Below are positions 1 through 10,642 of a stretch of 64,000 nucleotides of DNA, one piece after another. The position numbers and the translations under genes were made by a program. This stretch comes from Argyresthia goedartella (Eukaryota; Arthropoda; Insecta; Lepidoptera; Argyresthiidae), in NCBI GenBank assembly GCA_949825045.1, contig OX463813.1:8928001-8992000 (forward strand). Reading direction: 5' to 3'. Numbering within the stretch: position 1 is the first letter of the stretch; every line of letters starts with the position of its first letter. The notes under the pieces are model-generated. The model had not been told where the DNA came from. It saw only the letters and a list, made by a program, of their open reading frames with translations, and ran no database searches.

Positions 1-1
1 C

Positions 2-3000
2 TGTATCAGTGGTTACGGTGCGGATAATAAAACAACGTCCGAGATGACAAATCGACGTGATGAAATAGCTAAATCTAAAATTTGCTTGGCCGTCGAAAAG
101 TCATGTTTTTCTCATTTAATGTCGCCGGAGACGGCAAAAGAAGCCTGGAATGCACTGGAACGTGCTTATGATGATAAGGGACTCGGTTCAAGAGTAAGAA
201 CTCTCCAGAACTTATGCGCTGTCATATTTGAAAACTTCGCGAACATGGAAGCTTACGTCAATGAAGTTTTGTCATTAGCACAGCAATTGGCGAACATGAA
301 CAAGCCTGTTGACGACGAGTTTCTTGGCGCGCTGATGCTCAAAGGTTTACCGACAGAGTATGAGCCCATGATCATGGCACTAGAGCATTCGGGAGCTGCC
401 ATCACATCTGATCTAGTCAAATCCAAACTGCTACAGGATCAACGTTGGACTACTCGTGGAGATTCGAGTGAGTGCTTATATTCTACCAGAAAAGGCACTA
501 CTACGAGTGACACCTGGACGAGAAAAGCGCAGCAGCACAAGGGAGAAGCAAAAGCGAAGGATAGTTCTGATCGAAAGAGAGAACCGTGGTGCTGGAAATG
601 CAGACAGAAAGGACATCTGAAGAAAGACTGTCGGAACGAGAAGAGTTCTTCAGGAAACTTTGTGTTGACAGCATTCAGTACTAGTACGGGCTCGGAATCT
701 TCGTGGTACATAGACTCAGGTGCGACTAATTGCATGACTGGTAGGCGCGATTTGCTGACAGACTTTAAATCGCGTGGTGGTTTCGTCACCATTGCTAGTG
801 GAGAGAAACTTCAGTGTACAGGTATAGGTAACGTTATGTTGTCGGATGACACGACGTTGACTGACGTGTTGTTTATACCTAAGCTGTCTGTGAATCTTAT
901 ATCTGTTTCCCAATTGATTAAGAACGGCTGTACTGTAAATTTTGATACTAAGGGTTGTACAATTTCAAATTTGAGCGATGTTTTGATTAAAGCAAATGAC
1001 GTAGGAGGTGCATATAAACTTCAGACCTGCAGTCTAAGGGCGAATCTAACGATTAGCACTGCAACTTGGCATCAAAGACTTGGTCACTTGAGCGGCCATA
1101 ATATGAAGCTTTTGAGGCAGGGACTTGCTAATGACATTAGTTTTCAGGAGGACCCTTGTAAAGATGTTACTTGTGAGGTTTGTTTGAAAGGAAAGCAAGC
1201 CCGTTTTCCTTTTCCTAGCAATCCTGAGAAGTCTGTGGCTGCAAAACGGTTGGATTTTATCCATACCGATTTGTGTGGTCCGTTGCCGGTGAATTCGCTT
1301 GGATGCAAGAGGTACATCCTGACGTTCTTGGATGATCATTCGAGGAAGGTGTTCGTGTACTTCCTGAAGCGTAAGAGCGAGGTGAGTGAATACACTAAAA
1401 ACTTTATTAAGCTAGTGGAAACACAAACTGGTGATAAAGTCAAGGTTTTGAGGTCGGATAACGGGACGGAATATGTAAATAGGGACCTTGAAGACTTTTT
1501 GAAGGGTAAGGGAATTGTCCACCAGGTAACTGTCCCGTACAGTCCGCAACAGAATGCCTGCGCGGAGCGGCTGAACAGGACGCTCCTGGAAAAAGTAAGG
1601 TGCCTGTTATACACTTCAAACGTAGACCACAAATTTTGGGCAGAAGCTGCCAACACTGCAGCTCATTTAGTGAATGTGTCACCTTCGAAAAGGCTCTCGG
1701 GGAAAACTCCTGAGGAGGCCTGGACCGGTAAAAAGGTGAGCTTGAAACACTTACGAGTGTCTGGCTGCGAAGCTTATGCTCACATTGATAAAGTGAAGCA
1801 GAATAAGCTTGAACCAAAGAGCAAGCGTTGTATATTTCTTGGATATGAGAACAATGGGTATAGGCTCTACGATTTGGCGAAAAATAAAGTTTTTCGTAGT
1901 CGTGACGTTGTTTTCAATGAAACAATCTTTCCAGGAGTCAAGAGCAAGCGGTCCGTGGAGATATTCTTTCCGACAAGTGACGACGGTGTCATTGATGACG
2001 AGAGTCACGTGGAAGATGAGCCTGAGGTTGAGCTTGAGGCGGAGAATGCGGAGTTACCGTTCCCACAGAATGTAAAGATTCAGGTTGAGGCGGAGAGGCC
2101 GGCAGCGCCTGAAGTTTGGTTCGAGGCGAACGAGCAGGTACCGAGCTCATCTACTGATACAGGCGGTAGACCACGGGAGCCACATGCAGATGGACCTGCC
2201 TTTAATTTACGGTCTAGAATACCGAGGACAATGTCTGCACTCGAGATAGAGTTGAATGAGCCGACAACTGTCAAGGAGGCTTTGCAATCGAGCGATAGCA
2301 AGCTATGGCGGCAAGCTATGCAAGACGAGATTGACTCATTCAATAAGCATGAAGCTTGGGAGCTCGTTGACAGACCGGCGGATAAGAACATTGTCAAGAA
2401 TCGGTGGCTGTTTAAAATTAAACGCGACGTGGATGGAAAAATAGCGTGTTACAGAGCGCCATTAGTTGCGAAGGGGTTTACCCAAAAGTTCGAAATTGAC
2501 TACTTGGATACGTACTCTCCAGTTGTTCGGCATAGTTCGTTGATAATGTTGCTGTCTCTTGCGGTGGAGCTAGATCTGAAGATTGATCACCTTGACGTCA
2601 AAACTGCCTTCTTGAATGGTAACTTGAGCGAGGAGATTTATATGTCACAGCCGGAAGGATTCATAAGACAAGGCGATGAGCATAAAGTCTACAGACTCAA
2701 GAAAGCCGTGTACGGTTTAAAGCAGGCGTCTCGTGCCTGGTACGATAAGGTAAAGCAAGTTTTACTCAAAGAGAAGTTCACGCAGAGTAAGCATGAGAGC
2801 TGCATCTTCAGTCGTCGAGTGGGTAAGCGAACCATTATTATCGCACAATATGTAGATGATTTTTTCGTTTTCTACGATTGTGACGAGCTTGCTAAAAAGC
2901 TGAAAACGTCATTGAAGTCTCACTTTACTATTATGGAGTTAGGTGAGGTTAAACATATGCTAGGCATTAAAGTAGATCGTACTAGTAGTGAGTTGAAGCT

Positions 3001-3790
3001 GAGTCAGAAAAACTATATTGAAAAGTTGCTTGAACGTTTCGGTATGAGCGACTGTAAAGGCGCAAAGACGCCCTTGGACGTAGGTCTGAAGTTTTCTGAT
3101 AGCACTAACCACGATAGTAGATTACCATATCAGGAATTGATAGGATCTTTAATGTACTTGTCTGTGACATCTAGACCTGACATTTCATTTGCTGTAAGTT
3201 TTCTTAGTCAGTATAATACCCGCTACACAGCGGAACATTTTGCTGCGGCCAAACGTGTGTTGCGTTATTTGAAAAGCACAATGAATTTGGGTCTAGTGTA
3301 CAGGAAAAATGTTGAGCATGATAAGTTTCGTGTTTATGGTTTTACCGATGCTGATTGGGCTAACGGAGCCGATCGTAAATCATACACGGAATATATCTAT
3401 AAACTAGGTAGAAATGTAATTTCCTGGGGTTGTTACAAACAATCTTGTATCGCACTTTCGTCTACCGAGGCGGAGTACATAGCTTTGTCTGAAGCGGCCA
3501 AAGAGTCCGTCCGTGCGGTTCTTACTGAATTAACAGGTCAGAGCAACACTGTAACCCTGTATAGTGATAATCAGTCTGCGGCGAAGCTTGCCACTAATCC
3601 GGTTTTTCATAAACGGTCTAAGCACGTAGACATTAGGTATCACTATATTCGTGAGGCTGTTGACAATGAAGTCATTAAGTTGTCATATATGCCTACAGAG
3701 CAGATGACTGCTGATATGCTCACGAAGGCACTGCCTACTTGTAAGCACCAGCCGTTTGTTCAAGATATGCTGGAAGTCGTCCAAGATTAA
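2..3790 (+). CDS. Copia (Ty1/copia) gag-pol polyprotein, 5' end outside window
   Basis: Single open frame encoding capsid, protease, integrase, reverse transcriptase and RNase H of a Copia retrotransposon. The frame is already open at base 2 and the first Met is at 44, so the N-terminus of gag and the 5' LTR lie upstream of the window. Counted from Met44: a zinc knuckle CWKCRQKGHLKKDC near residue 183, protease DSGAT near 225, the pre-integrase WHQRLGH near 342, integrase DDE residues in HTDLCG (407), RSDNGTEY (471) and ACAERLNRT (506), reverse transcriptase YVDD near 936, and RNase H TDADWA, STEAEYIA and SDNQSA near 1101-1185. No stop or frameshift occurs over 1248 codons, which suggests a young copy. 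The order integrase before RT is diagnostic of Copia. An LTR follows 7 bases after the stop. Confidence 0.95.
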   Translation, partial: CISGYGADNKTTSEMTNRRDEIAKSKICLAVEKSCFSHLMSPETAKEAWNALERAYDDKGLGSRVRTLQNLCAVIFENFANMEAYVNEVLSLAQQLANMNKPVDDEFLGALMLKGLPTEYEPMIMALEHSGAAITSDLVKSKLLQDQRWTTRGDSSECLYSTRKGTTTSDTWTRKAQQHKGEAKAKDSSDRKREPWCWKCRQKGHLKKDCRNEKSSSGNFVLTAFSTSTGSESSWYIDSGATNCMTGRRDLLTDFKSRGGFVTIASGEKLQCTGIGNVMLSDDTTLTDVLFIPKLSVNLISVSQLIKNGCTVNFDTKGCTISNLSDVLIKANDVGGAYKLQTCSLRANLTISTATWHQRLGHLSGHNMKLLRQGLANDISFQEDPCKDVTCEVCLKGKQARFPFPSNPEKSVAAKRLDFIHTDLCGPLPVNSLGCKRYILTFLDDHSRKVFVYFLKRKSEVSEYTKNFIKLVETQTGDKVKVLRSDNGTEYVNRDLEDFLKGKGIVHQVTVPYSPQQNACAERLNRTLLEKVRCLLYTSNVDHKFWAEAANTAAHLVNVSPSKRLSGKTPEEAWTGKKVSLKHLRVSGCEAYAHIDKVKQNKLEPKSKRCIFLGYENNGYRLYDLAKNKVFRSRDVVFNETIFPGVKSKRSVEIFFPTSDDGVIDDESHVEDEPEVELEAENAELPFPQNVKIQVEAERPAAPEVWFEANEQVPSSSTDTGGRPREPHADGPAFNLRSRIPRTMSALEIELNEPTTVKEALQSSDSKLWRQAMQDEIDSFNKHEAWELVDRPADKNIVKNRWLFKIKRDVDGKIACYRAPLVAKGFTQKFEIDYLDTYSPVVRHSSLIMLLSLAVELDLKIDHLDVKTAFLNGNLSEEIYMSQPEGFIRQGDEHKVYRLKKAVYGLKQASRAWYDKVKQVLLKEKFTQSKHESCIFSRRVGKRTIIIAQYVDDFFVFYDCDELAKKLKTSLKSHFTIMELGEVKHMLGIKVDRTSSELKLSQKNYIEKLLERFGMSDCKGAKTPLDVGLKFSDSTNHDSRLPYQELIGSLMYLSVTSRPDISFAVSFLSQYNTRYTAEHFAAAKRVLRYLKSTMNLGLVYRKNVEHDKFRVYGFTDADWANGADRKSYTEYIYKLGRNVISWGCYKQSCIALSSTEAEYIALSEAAKESVRAVLTELTGQSNTVTLYSDNQSAAKLATNPVFHKRSKHVDIRYHYIREAVDNEVIKLSYMPTEQMTADMLTKALPTCKHQPFVQDMLEVVQD

Positions 3791-3797
3791 GAGGGCG
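3791..3797 (+). promoter_or_regulatory. Copia polypurine tract
   Basis: The string gagggcg lies between the gag-pol stop and the TG that opens the LTR. This is the position of the primer for plus-strand synthesis. It is short and contains one C, so the call rests mainly on position. Confidence 0.55.
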
Positions 3798-3933
3798 TGT
3801 TGGAGGTTTCATTGTAGCTTCCTTGCTTTAATCCTGGCCAACTTCGTAGTATGACTTAACTGTCATTTGTCACTCTTGTGAATGTCGTATCTTCATCCTA
3901 TGTGCTGAATAAACTCTGGGTTATATTTTTACA
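3798..3933 (+). repeat. 3' LTR of the Copia element
   Basis: A 136-bp stretch starting TGTTGGAGG and ending TTTTTACA, with the expected TG...CA ends, right behind the polypurine tract. AATAAA at 3908-3913 is the probable polyadenylation signal. The matching 5' LTR is outside the window, so identity between the two cannot be measured. Sequence after the LTR belongs to a second, reversed Copia remnant. Confidence 0.75.
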
Positions 3934-3943
3934 AATATGTGGT

Positions 3944-5792
3944 TTAATTATCAAATACATTAAATACATATACCACTGTGTTGACTATCTCAGCCCATAT
4001 TACTTCAGGTAATTCTCTACCTGGTACATGCATAATAGTTCGTACAGCTTCAACTACAGTACGGTTGTCTCGCTCTACTGAATTTGCTGTGGTGTATGTG
4101 GCATGGTAAGAATGAATAATACCCCCTTTGTTTAAAATTGCTTTTACATTCTCATTCACGAACTCTCCTCCATTATCAGTGAATAGTTCTTTGATGACAT
4201 GTCCTGTAGCCTTCACTTGGGCTAAAAGCAATTGCATCTTCTCTTGGACCTCTGATTTCTCTTTCATCAGGTTCACATATCTAAACTTCGAGTAGTCATC
4301 TTTAAACAACACAAAATATCTTTTCATTCCAACGGAATACTTGAATGGTCCGCATAGATCAACGTAAAAACGTTCACCAGGACTCTTAGATCCTTTTCTG
4401 TTGCCAAATTTAAGTCTATGCGCTTTTCCATAGATGCATCGTTCACAGACAGTCTTATCATTTGGACTTGTAAGCTTCATTCCAAGTTCCCTTTCAACAA
4501 CTCTTCTTACATGAGCATTATTCTGAAGGGCTAATCTTTCATGGTATAGCTGCAGTGTATCTATAGAATTCAAAGCGTTTATCTCAATTGACTTCGTAGG
4601 AATCACATTTATAACTCTCAGCTTGTAGAGACTTCCTTGCTTTTCTCGGTCACCTATCAGTAGAACTTCTCCATCTACTGAAACCTTGCACACGCAGCAT
4701 TCTGATTCAAACAGACTATTACCCAACACATCTTGAGCTGCTAGAACCGAAAATAGGTTTCTGGATATTTCTGGTACATACCAGACGTCATTAAGAGTAA
4801 TTTCTTGACTGTCACTTTCTACTTCAGCCAATATCTTAATCTTGCCCATGCCAATTGCTTTTATAGCTTGACCATTAGCTGTTGTAGCTGAATGTACACC
4901 GTTGAAGTATTGAAAACTCACAAATAGATCACGTGACTCGTCGCGCCGTTGTCCACGTACCAACTTTCGGTGTCGACATTGTTCTTGTTCATTATATTCA
5001 TATTTGTACTTATAATGTTCTTTGTCTCACTGGAAGACGGCTTTGGCTTTGGAGGACGTCCATCATTAATCCATTTAGCGCATTGTTTCACCATGTGACC
5101 CAGCAATCCCGCAATATTTGCATTTAAAAGGCATTCTATCATTTTTTGCAACATATTTCTTTGCTTTATCTAGCAACAACACCTCTTCCTCACAGATCCT
5201 ACTTATAGAACTCTTCAAGGACAGTGATCTTTCGTTCGAACACAAGAGGCTAGTCAGTTTATCTACAGTTCGCTCGGTAGCAGACATGATTTTCCAATTA
5301 GAAACAACAGAAAAATATTCCTCGGGTAAGGCCTCCAAGATTTTGCACATAAGGAACAGTCCTGGAAGCTCACCTTTGAAGCTCTTATCCTTTTTAATTT
5401 CACGACCTAGCTCTTGCCACAGGTTCTTCAGTTTAGATAAATGAGCAGCTATGTAGTCTTTCGAATCCTTCTTATATTGAAAAAAAATCATGAATAAATC
5501 GTACGATCGCTCCTCGTTTGTACCTTCGTACAGCCGATGCAGCTCGACCCATACTTCGCGAGCACTGGAGAATCTGTATGATCAGCAAGTGTTCTGTACA
5601 CGCATCTCTCTCATGCTTCTTAATATCCTCTGCTGACTTGCCTTCCTCTATGTAGTCTTCCTCTACTACCGTAGGAAGTCCTGAGCCTTTGAAAGCTATT
5701 TTCATGAGACATTTCCACGTAATCCAGTTTTTCCCATCAAGTTTTCCAATCTGCATCTTAGCTGAATCTACGCACCTTTGCGTCGAATCCAT
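3944..5792 (-). pseudogene. Decayed Copia gag-protease-integrase remnant
   Basis: A second, unrelated Copia on the minus strand, in four overlapping pieces that shift frame. Gag starts at 5792 (MDSTQRCVDSAK, IGKLDGKNWITWK). A gag middle follows at 5491-5075, then a zinc knuckle whose two halves are in different frames near 5090 (CKYC, then GHMVKQC), and protease WYVDNGATSH near 4970. The integrase core runs 4963-3944 with YVDLCGPF, FTDNGGEFVN and VERDNRT. RT and RNase H are absent: the coding sequence stops within a few bases of the LTR end of the first Copia. The simplest reading is that the younger Copia inserted into this one and the rest lies upstream of the window. At least two frameshifts and a stop make it non-functional. 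Confidence 0.88.
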
Positions 5793-6420
5793 TGCGCTGA
5801 CTTGCCTACGCAGGCCTAAGCCACCTTTTTCACGCCTAACTAAACTAGTAACTTTAAATAAACACGAGGATCGGTAAAATGCAAATTATATTGACTTGAG
5901 AAAAACGTATCTAGGACATAAAATGGAAAAGCAAACAAGTCAAAAGTCAAACTTGAAGGGAGTAATATCCAATTGAATCTCCTTTAACATTTTAGACCCC
6001 AAAATATAAAAAATAGTTACGTCAATTAGTCTGCAAACGCTTTGTGGCCAGTTGTACAGAATTCAGAATTGGCCTGCCCGTTTGATACGCTTGGTGAGAT
6101 AGTGCTCCTTTTTAAAGTTTTTCAAAAAAGAATTTCCTGAAAATGTTTGCCACACCTGCCAAGGTCACAGGCTCACCCCGACTTCTACCACAATATGCAC
6201 ATTACGGCTTATTTGCGATAATTGTAATAGTCTTTTATCGTATCACTCACAAAAATGATATACAATGGTAGACAGGGTTCAATGTATTTTGCCCGCAGTT
6301 ATTTGAAACACACCACAGCCTATCGCTGCAGTTATGGAGATACGTAGTTTTTCTAATTTTTTTAAATATTTTGTTAGCCAGTGGTGTTTCCAACAACATG
6401 GTAAGTCCATATCCAGCAAA
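5793..6420. other. Non-coding stretch, probable leader of the reversed Copia remnant
   Basis: The first ~100 bases upstream of the reversed gag may be its leader and LTR, but no clear TG...CA pair is seen. The remainder is AT-rich with no ORF or repeat that I recognise. Confidence 0.4.
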
Positions 6421-6650
6421 AAAGTGATGAGCTTAACCATAAATTAAGATCCTTGCAGTGGTTACTAGGAAGAAAGTCTAGACTCACCACTGACAACAAA
6501 GTACTCATCTACAAAGCTTTACTGAAACCCGGTTGGACATACGCCCCATGGTTTATTAAAATAGACTAAATCCATAAATACCTGAACATTCCTACAGTAA
6601 AAGAGGAAATTAGCAACATGACTAATGCCTATAAGGACAGAGTTAGTGAA
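6421..6650 (+). pseudogene. Jockey-type LINE ORF2 C-terminal fragment
   Basis: Conceptual translation gives LQWLLGRKSRLTTDNKVLIY and then KALLKPGWTYAPWFIKI and IHKYLNIPTVKEEI. These match the segment behind the RT of Jockey-clade LINEs. The usual residues between WTYA and PWF are missing, which points to an internal deletion, and in-frame stops are present. It abuts a palindromic repeat at 6651. Confidence 0.7.
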
Positions 6651-6900
6651 CGATCACCAAATTGTGTTTGGATAAATGATCACCAAACTTGTTTTTATGT
6701 TTTGTGTACTTAAGTTTATGTTTTAAGTATTTTTTGCTGTTCTTACATGTTCAACCTAACACGAAGGATAAAGGGGGCTTCGCTTCGCTCACCCCCTTTA
6801 CCCTTCAACTATGCTACCGCATTATTTTGCACTGATATTTTCTGCAACTTTTAATGATCATTTACCCATTTTGGGTAGGAAAAAATAATTTTGGTGGTCA
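6651..6900 (-). repeat. Palindromic repeat family A, copy A1
   Basis: Reversed copy of a ~320-bp family seen also at 17214 and 47719. Its ends carry the short imperfect inverted repeat TGATCACCAAAA. The centre (6739-6832) holds the shared hairpin core, with GTTCTTACATGTTCAACCTA at one side and a G5/C5 stem. No ORF; likely a non-autonomous DNA element. Confidence 0.75.
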
Positions 6901-7550
6901 TTTAAATTGTTCTCTTTATAAAATAAAATTGCTGGAAATACACAATTCTGATATTATAAAACCTTTTGTTGAAATAGGTTCAACTTGAGATAAATTTCTA
7001 GTATTTTTGGACTTCCTTGTCAAATACCTTATACGAAAGCAGCGGCGGCGCCGCGACTCATCGTGTGTGCTCCCTCACACTTACGGTTATCACAATCTTA
7101 CAGTGACATATATATTACTAGCAGGAAAACAATGGACGCGCCCTTGGGTAGCACAGGACCAAGCTGAATGGGGCGTGTCCACGAGGAAGCCTTTACTCAA
7201 CTGTGGGTTTCCTGGCAGGCTGGTGACGATGATGATATCTCTTATCATTTCAAAACTCTTGTGGGCTCGCAAATATTTAGACTGGTTTTACTGGTATTTG
7301 GCTTAAATACTGTACTTGATTTGTTAGTTCAACCTTGAATACACCATAAATGGAATGCCGCCAAAAGTGGGATTAATATCACCTAGCCAACATTGTATCA
7401 AGGCCAAATGAGATTAAACACTATTAATCTATTGTAAATTTATATCTTATCTTTTGTTAGCTTGGACAATCATTATCTTGATAATCTGAATTTTCTTTCC
7501 ACGAATACTCTGGGCTGTGCAAAGGACTTCATAGATTTGGTCCATTTATA
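6901..7550. other. AT-rich stretch without genes
   Basis: I see no coding sequence. Bases 7085-7117 resemble one terminus of repeat family C (CAATCTTACAGTGACATATA), probably a solo relic. Confidence 0.4.
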
Positions 7551-7777
7551 AAAGGGAAATATTAAACTGCACATCAAACATAGTGCTTTGCACCGCAAAT
7601 ATAAGGGCAAAATACCTCGGTAGCGGTTCTTACATGTTAGGTTCAACATGTAAGAACAACAATACATACTTAAAACATAAACGTAAGAACTCATTAAATA
7701 TTTAAAACAAAAAATAGTTTTTGTTGATCCTTTATTGCTGTGCAAATCAGTATTTTTGATGTGCGATTAAATACTAG
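7551..7777 (+). repeat. Palindromic repeat family B, copy B1
   Basis: One end reads TATTAAACTGCACATCAAAC. The other end is TGCTGTGCAAATCAGTATTT followed by GATGTGCG and ATACTAG. These are inverted repeats of about 35 bp. The shared core at 7603-7657 has lost its G-rich stem and collapsed to GTTCTTACATGTT...AACATGTAAGAAC. Confidence 0.7.
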
Positions 7778-7994
7778 CCTTTATAAAAGAACCAGCCAAC
7801 ATACCTATATGTATTTTTTTGTTAGAACTGTGTAGGCATTTATTGACCGAGCGACCGAAGTGTCCAGTTTCGACATTAGCCAAAAATGCATTTGTCCTTC
7901 TGTCTGTCTGTCTGTTCTCGCCTACAGGTCAGATTTCTCTACCGATTCTCCTGAAAATTTGTAAGCAGGTTCGATAATTATATAGTTTTTTTTT

Positions 7995-8068
7995 GTTGAG
8001 TCGAGTCATCGAGTTTTTTTTTTTATGGCATTACAAAGTTACTTTCATACTGCATGTACGTAACCAGG
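7995..8068 (+). repeat. Fragment of the GTTCCGTAC-ended dispersed repeat
   Basis: Matches the part reading TACTTTCATACTGCATGTAC and GTAACCAGG, which is also found at about 32860 and 40640. No inverted ends remain here. Confidence 0.5.
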
Positions 8069-8775
8069 TCAAAGTCAAATTTATTTATTACTGTAGATAT
8101 TTACATGTACTTAACAAACGTAATTTTTTGACTCTTCTCTACATTGGACCACTGTGGGAGGTGAAGGGCGTAGAATCTCCCACAGATTGAATTTTAGATC
8201 TCTTTTAAAAATTGCTTGTGCTTAACTAATACAAATATTACAATATAATTAATTAATTAAAATTAATAAGCAGGAATGAATAATAACAAAACTATTAACA
8301 GCAAGGACTGTGTTCAGCTAGATTAACCCCTTATAGACCCATCATTTAAGTAATCTCCCACTTTCGACAAAGTCTCTTTAACTTTCTTTTTAAATTTCTC
8401 AAATGGCAATATCAAAATCTCCAGAGGTATCTTATTGTAGTAGAGAATGCTCCGTGCATTAACTAATACAAATATTACAATATAATTAATTAATTAAAAT
8501 TAATAAGCAGGAATGAATAATAACAAAACTATTAACAGCAAGGTCTGTGTTGAGCCAGATTAACCCCATATAGACCCATCATTTAAGTAATCTTGAACAT
8601 TGTAATATCCCTTTTTCGACAAAGTCGCTTTAACATGGATTTTAAATTGCTCAAATGGCAATGTCAAGATCTCCAGAGGTATCTTGTTGTAGTAGAGAAT
8701 GCATTGACCCTTGAAATAATTGTTAACCTTCGCGAGTCTAAACCGGGGTGCATCTAGTCTGTGATTATTTCATAG
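8068..8775 (-). pseudogene. 3' end of a CR1/Jockey-type LINE, partly duplicated
   Basis: Reversed LINE tail. Read on the minus strand from 8775 it encodes NSRRLTI-like residues, FKGQCILYYNK, TLPFEQFK and KATLSKKGYYNVQDYLND, then a 3' UTR ending in a TTTGACTTTGACC-like tail near 8068. The same tail is seen at 33580-34017 and 47200-47630. Bases 8226-8460 and 8461-8700 are a direct tandem copy of the same segment, with a few substitutions and an indel. Confidence 0.75.
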
Positions 8776-9100
8776 GTTAACATTACATCTATCGCTAAGT
8801 TTGACGTTTTATTGTTTGCCTAACCGGTTTTATTCTATAATTTGAATTTTGTATTTTTCTATTAATATGTAAAGTTCTTGCAGTTCTACAAACCGACTTG
8901 AAAGTTGGGGAATACTTTTTAACATAGTAATGAAGTTTTCTATCAAAGTTATAGGTTTTTTTGTTAATAAAGGTCATACAAGATAAGATAAAGGTCTACT
9001 TTCACTAATTCCAAACGTTGCCCAGTCATTCAATTTAGATTTCCGTTGTTGTCACTGACTTTCTGTAATTTAAAAACTTTATTGAATTCTGTTTGAATTA
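8776..9100. other. AT-rich spacer
   Basis: No gene, repeat or structure that I can support between the LINE tail and the Tigger-type inverted repeat. Confidence 0.4.
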
Positions 9101-10023
9101 CAGTGGAATTCGGGTATAACGACAATGAAGGGACCACTCTATTTTCGTCGTTATATCCGGAAGTCGTTACAGGCAAAGGTAAAGAGATACAGACACGTAC
9201 ACATGTGTAGTTTATATTCATTTATTATTGAAAATATTTGCACTTTCCGAACACTCAAAATCCATTTTTCCAAACAGTCTGCCAAATTGATTAGCCTTTT
9301 CTTGCAGCAGACGACCGCTCAAAGGTACGTTTTTGCTTCTTTGGGCTTTGAACCACATTAGAAGGGCATTTTCGATATCTTGATGCGTCGGTTTGCGGTT
9401 TTTCTTAATTTTTAAGGATTTGGATTCAAAGCATTCTAATATTTTATCACGGTTTTTCCACATCGTAGATACTGTTGAATGGGAAACTTTGTACTCTTTG
9501 CACAAATCAGCATTGTTTTCACCGTTTTTCAATTTTGAAATGATTTCCGCCTTTTCTTTAACAGTGAATGTGCGTCTAGCAGCCATACTTATTCAAAAGT
9601 TTACTAAACCCAGTTGCTACTCAGAATATCACTTTGTAACTGAACCATAAAAGCTCCGAAACGTACACGCTTCCCTTACCTACTTAGTTGATATCTATAA
9701 ACAAAAGGTAAAGGTCTCCACACTTGCTGACCATCTGTGTGCAATGGATGTAAACAAAAGATAAGAAATGTTTGTGAAAGAAAAAAATCTTTGTGTCTTT
9801 GGCGGCCGACTCCGGTCGCAATATCTGCATGGGATTTCTAGGAATTTGTTACAAATGATTCATTAAAAACAGTCGCTACACCCGAACTCGGCGTTACATC
9901 CAAAGTCGCCATAGCCACATGAATTTTGTACTAAAGTATGCTTTAAATTCAAGGGACTTAGATTTAACGTCGCTATAGGTAAATGGTCGCTACAACCAAG
10001 GTCGTAATAAATGAAATCCACTG
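9101..10023. mobile_element. Tigger/pogo-type DNA transposon, deleted derivative
   Basis: A 923-bp element between two TA dinucleotides (9099-9100 and 10024-10025). The ends are CAGTGGAATTCGGGTATAAC and, inverted, CAGTGGATTTCATTTATTAC. Subterminal ATAACGA / GTCGCTATA-like motifs recur at both sides. It carries only the DNA-binding part of a transposase on the minus strand and no catalytic domain. Confidence 0.75.
9218..9586 (-). CDS. Truncated Tigger/pogo transposase, CENP-B-like HTH only
   Basis: A 122-residue ORF starting MAARRTFTVKEKAEIISKLK. It has the N-terminal helix-turn-helix of CENP-B/Tigger transposases (NADLCKEYKVSHSTVSTMWK, about residues 26-45) and the start of the second HTH (THQDIENALLMWFKAQRSKN, about 67-86). 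Full-length family members are roughly 500 residues; here the DDE catalytic domain is missing. A protein like this could bind the element's own ends but not cut them. The start is set by the first Met, which matches the family start. Whether it is expressed cannot be told. Confidence 0.75.
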   Translation of the reverse strand: MAARRTFTVKEKAEIISKLKNGENNADLCKEYKVSHSTVSTMWKNRDKILECFESKSLKIKKNRKPTHQDIENALLMWFKAQRSKNVPLSGRLLQEKANQFGRLFGKMDFECSESANIFNNK

Positions 10024-10103
10024 TATGTTGATGAAATCTGAATAGATTTTGCTTGGGTTCTGTTCAATAAAATCCGGTACTGGCAAATTCATATCTAATC
10101 ATT

Positions 10104-10255
10104 AAGGTTCCGTACCCAAAGTGAACACATTGATGTGCGTTACCATTTCGTACGAGATACCAATCAATTCTTGCCAAAATACAAATGCACTCGAGATATG
10201 GTTGCTGATGTTTTCGCGAAAGGGCTGCATCAGAGGATAATAATATTTGTACTAG
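10104..10255 (+). pseudogene. Copia RNase H C-terminal fragment
   Basis: A short stretch encoding EHIDVRYHFVRD and then MVADVFAKGL. These match the conserved C-terminal end of Copia RNase H (compare KHVDIRYHYIREA and MTADMLTKAL in the element at the window start). Nothing upstream of it is preserved; a LINE follows directly. Confidence 0.7.
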
Positions 10256-10271
10256 ATTAAAATCTTTATTT

Positions 10272-10517
10272 TTATGTCACAACATGAACTATCTGTTTTT
10301 GGAGCCTACTAGAATTACTGCAACATCTGCTACCTGCATTGACAATATATTTACTAACATTACGCCCATTTTCAAATCGGTCATCAATAAATTAACCTCT
10401 GATCACTCTGGTCAGATAGGTATATTCAATATTAAAATAAAAAGGACCAAAAAGAGGATAATACATGTGTGCCCGTTAGTGACACTCGGCTTGAACACTA
10501 CAGGAATAATATTTTAG
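10272..10517 (+). pseudogene. LINE endonuclease C-terminus, frameshifted from RT
   Basis: Encodes FLEPTRITATSATCIDNIFT and a following SDHSGQ, the SDH motif region of apurinic-type LINE endonucleases. The reading frame is lost at 10517 and RT resumes at 10643 in another frame, so ORF2 is broken. The N-terminal half of the endonuclease is missing (5' truncation). Confidence 0.75.
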
Positions 10518-10642
10518 ATAAACTATGGGAAATACCATACAGTGACGATCCAAATTTGTTGTAAAACTCAGTATTTAACCTTGTCAAAAATGAATATGAT
10601 ACGGTATTTAAATCAAAAACTATAAAAGTTAATAACAAAGCT

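Noticed and set aside
7007..7306. A 99-codon ORF
   Set aside because: No resemblance to any family; it crosses a fragment of repeat family C.
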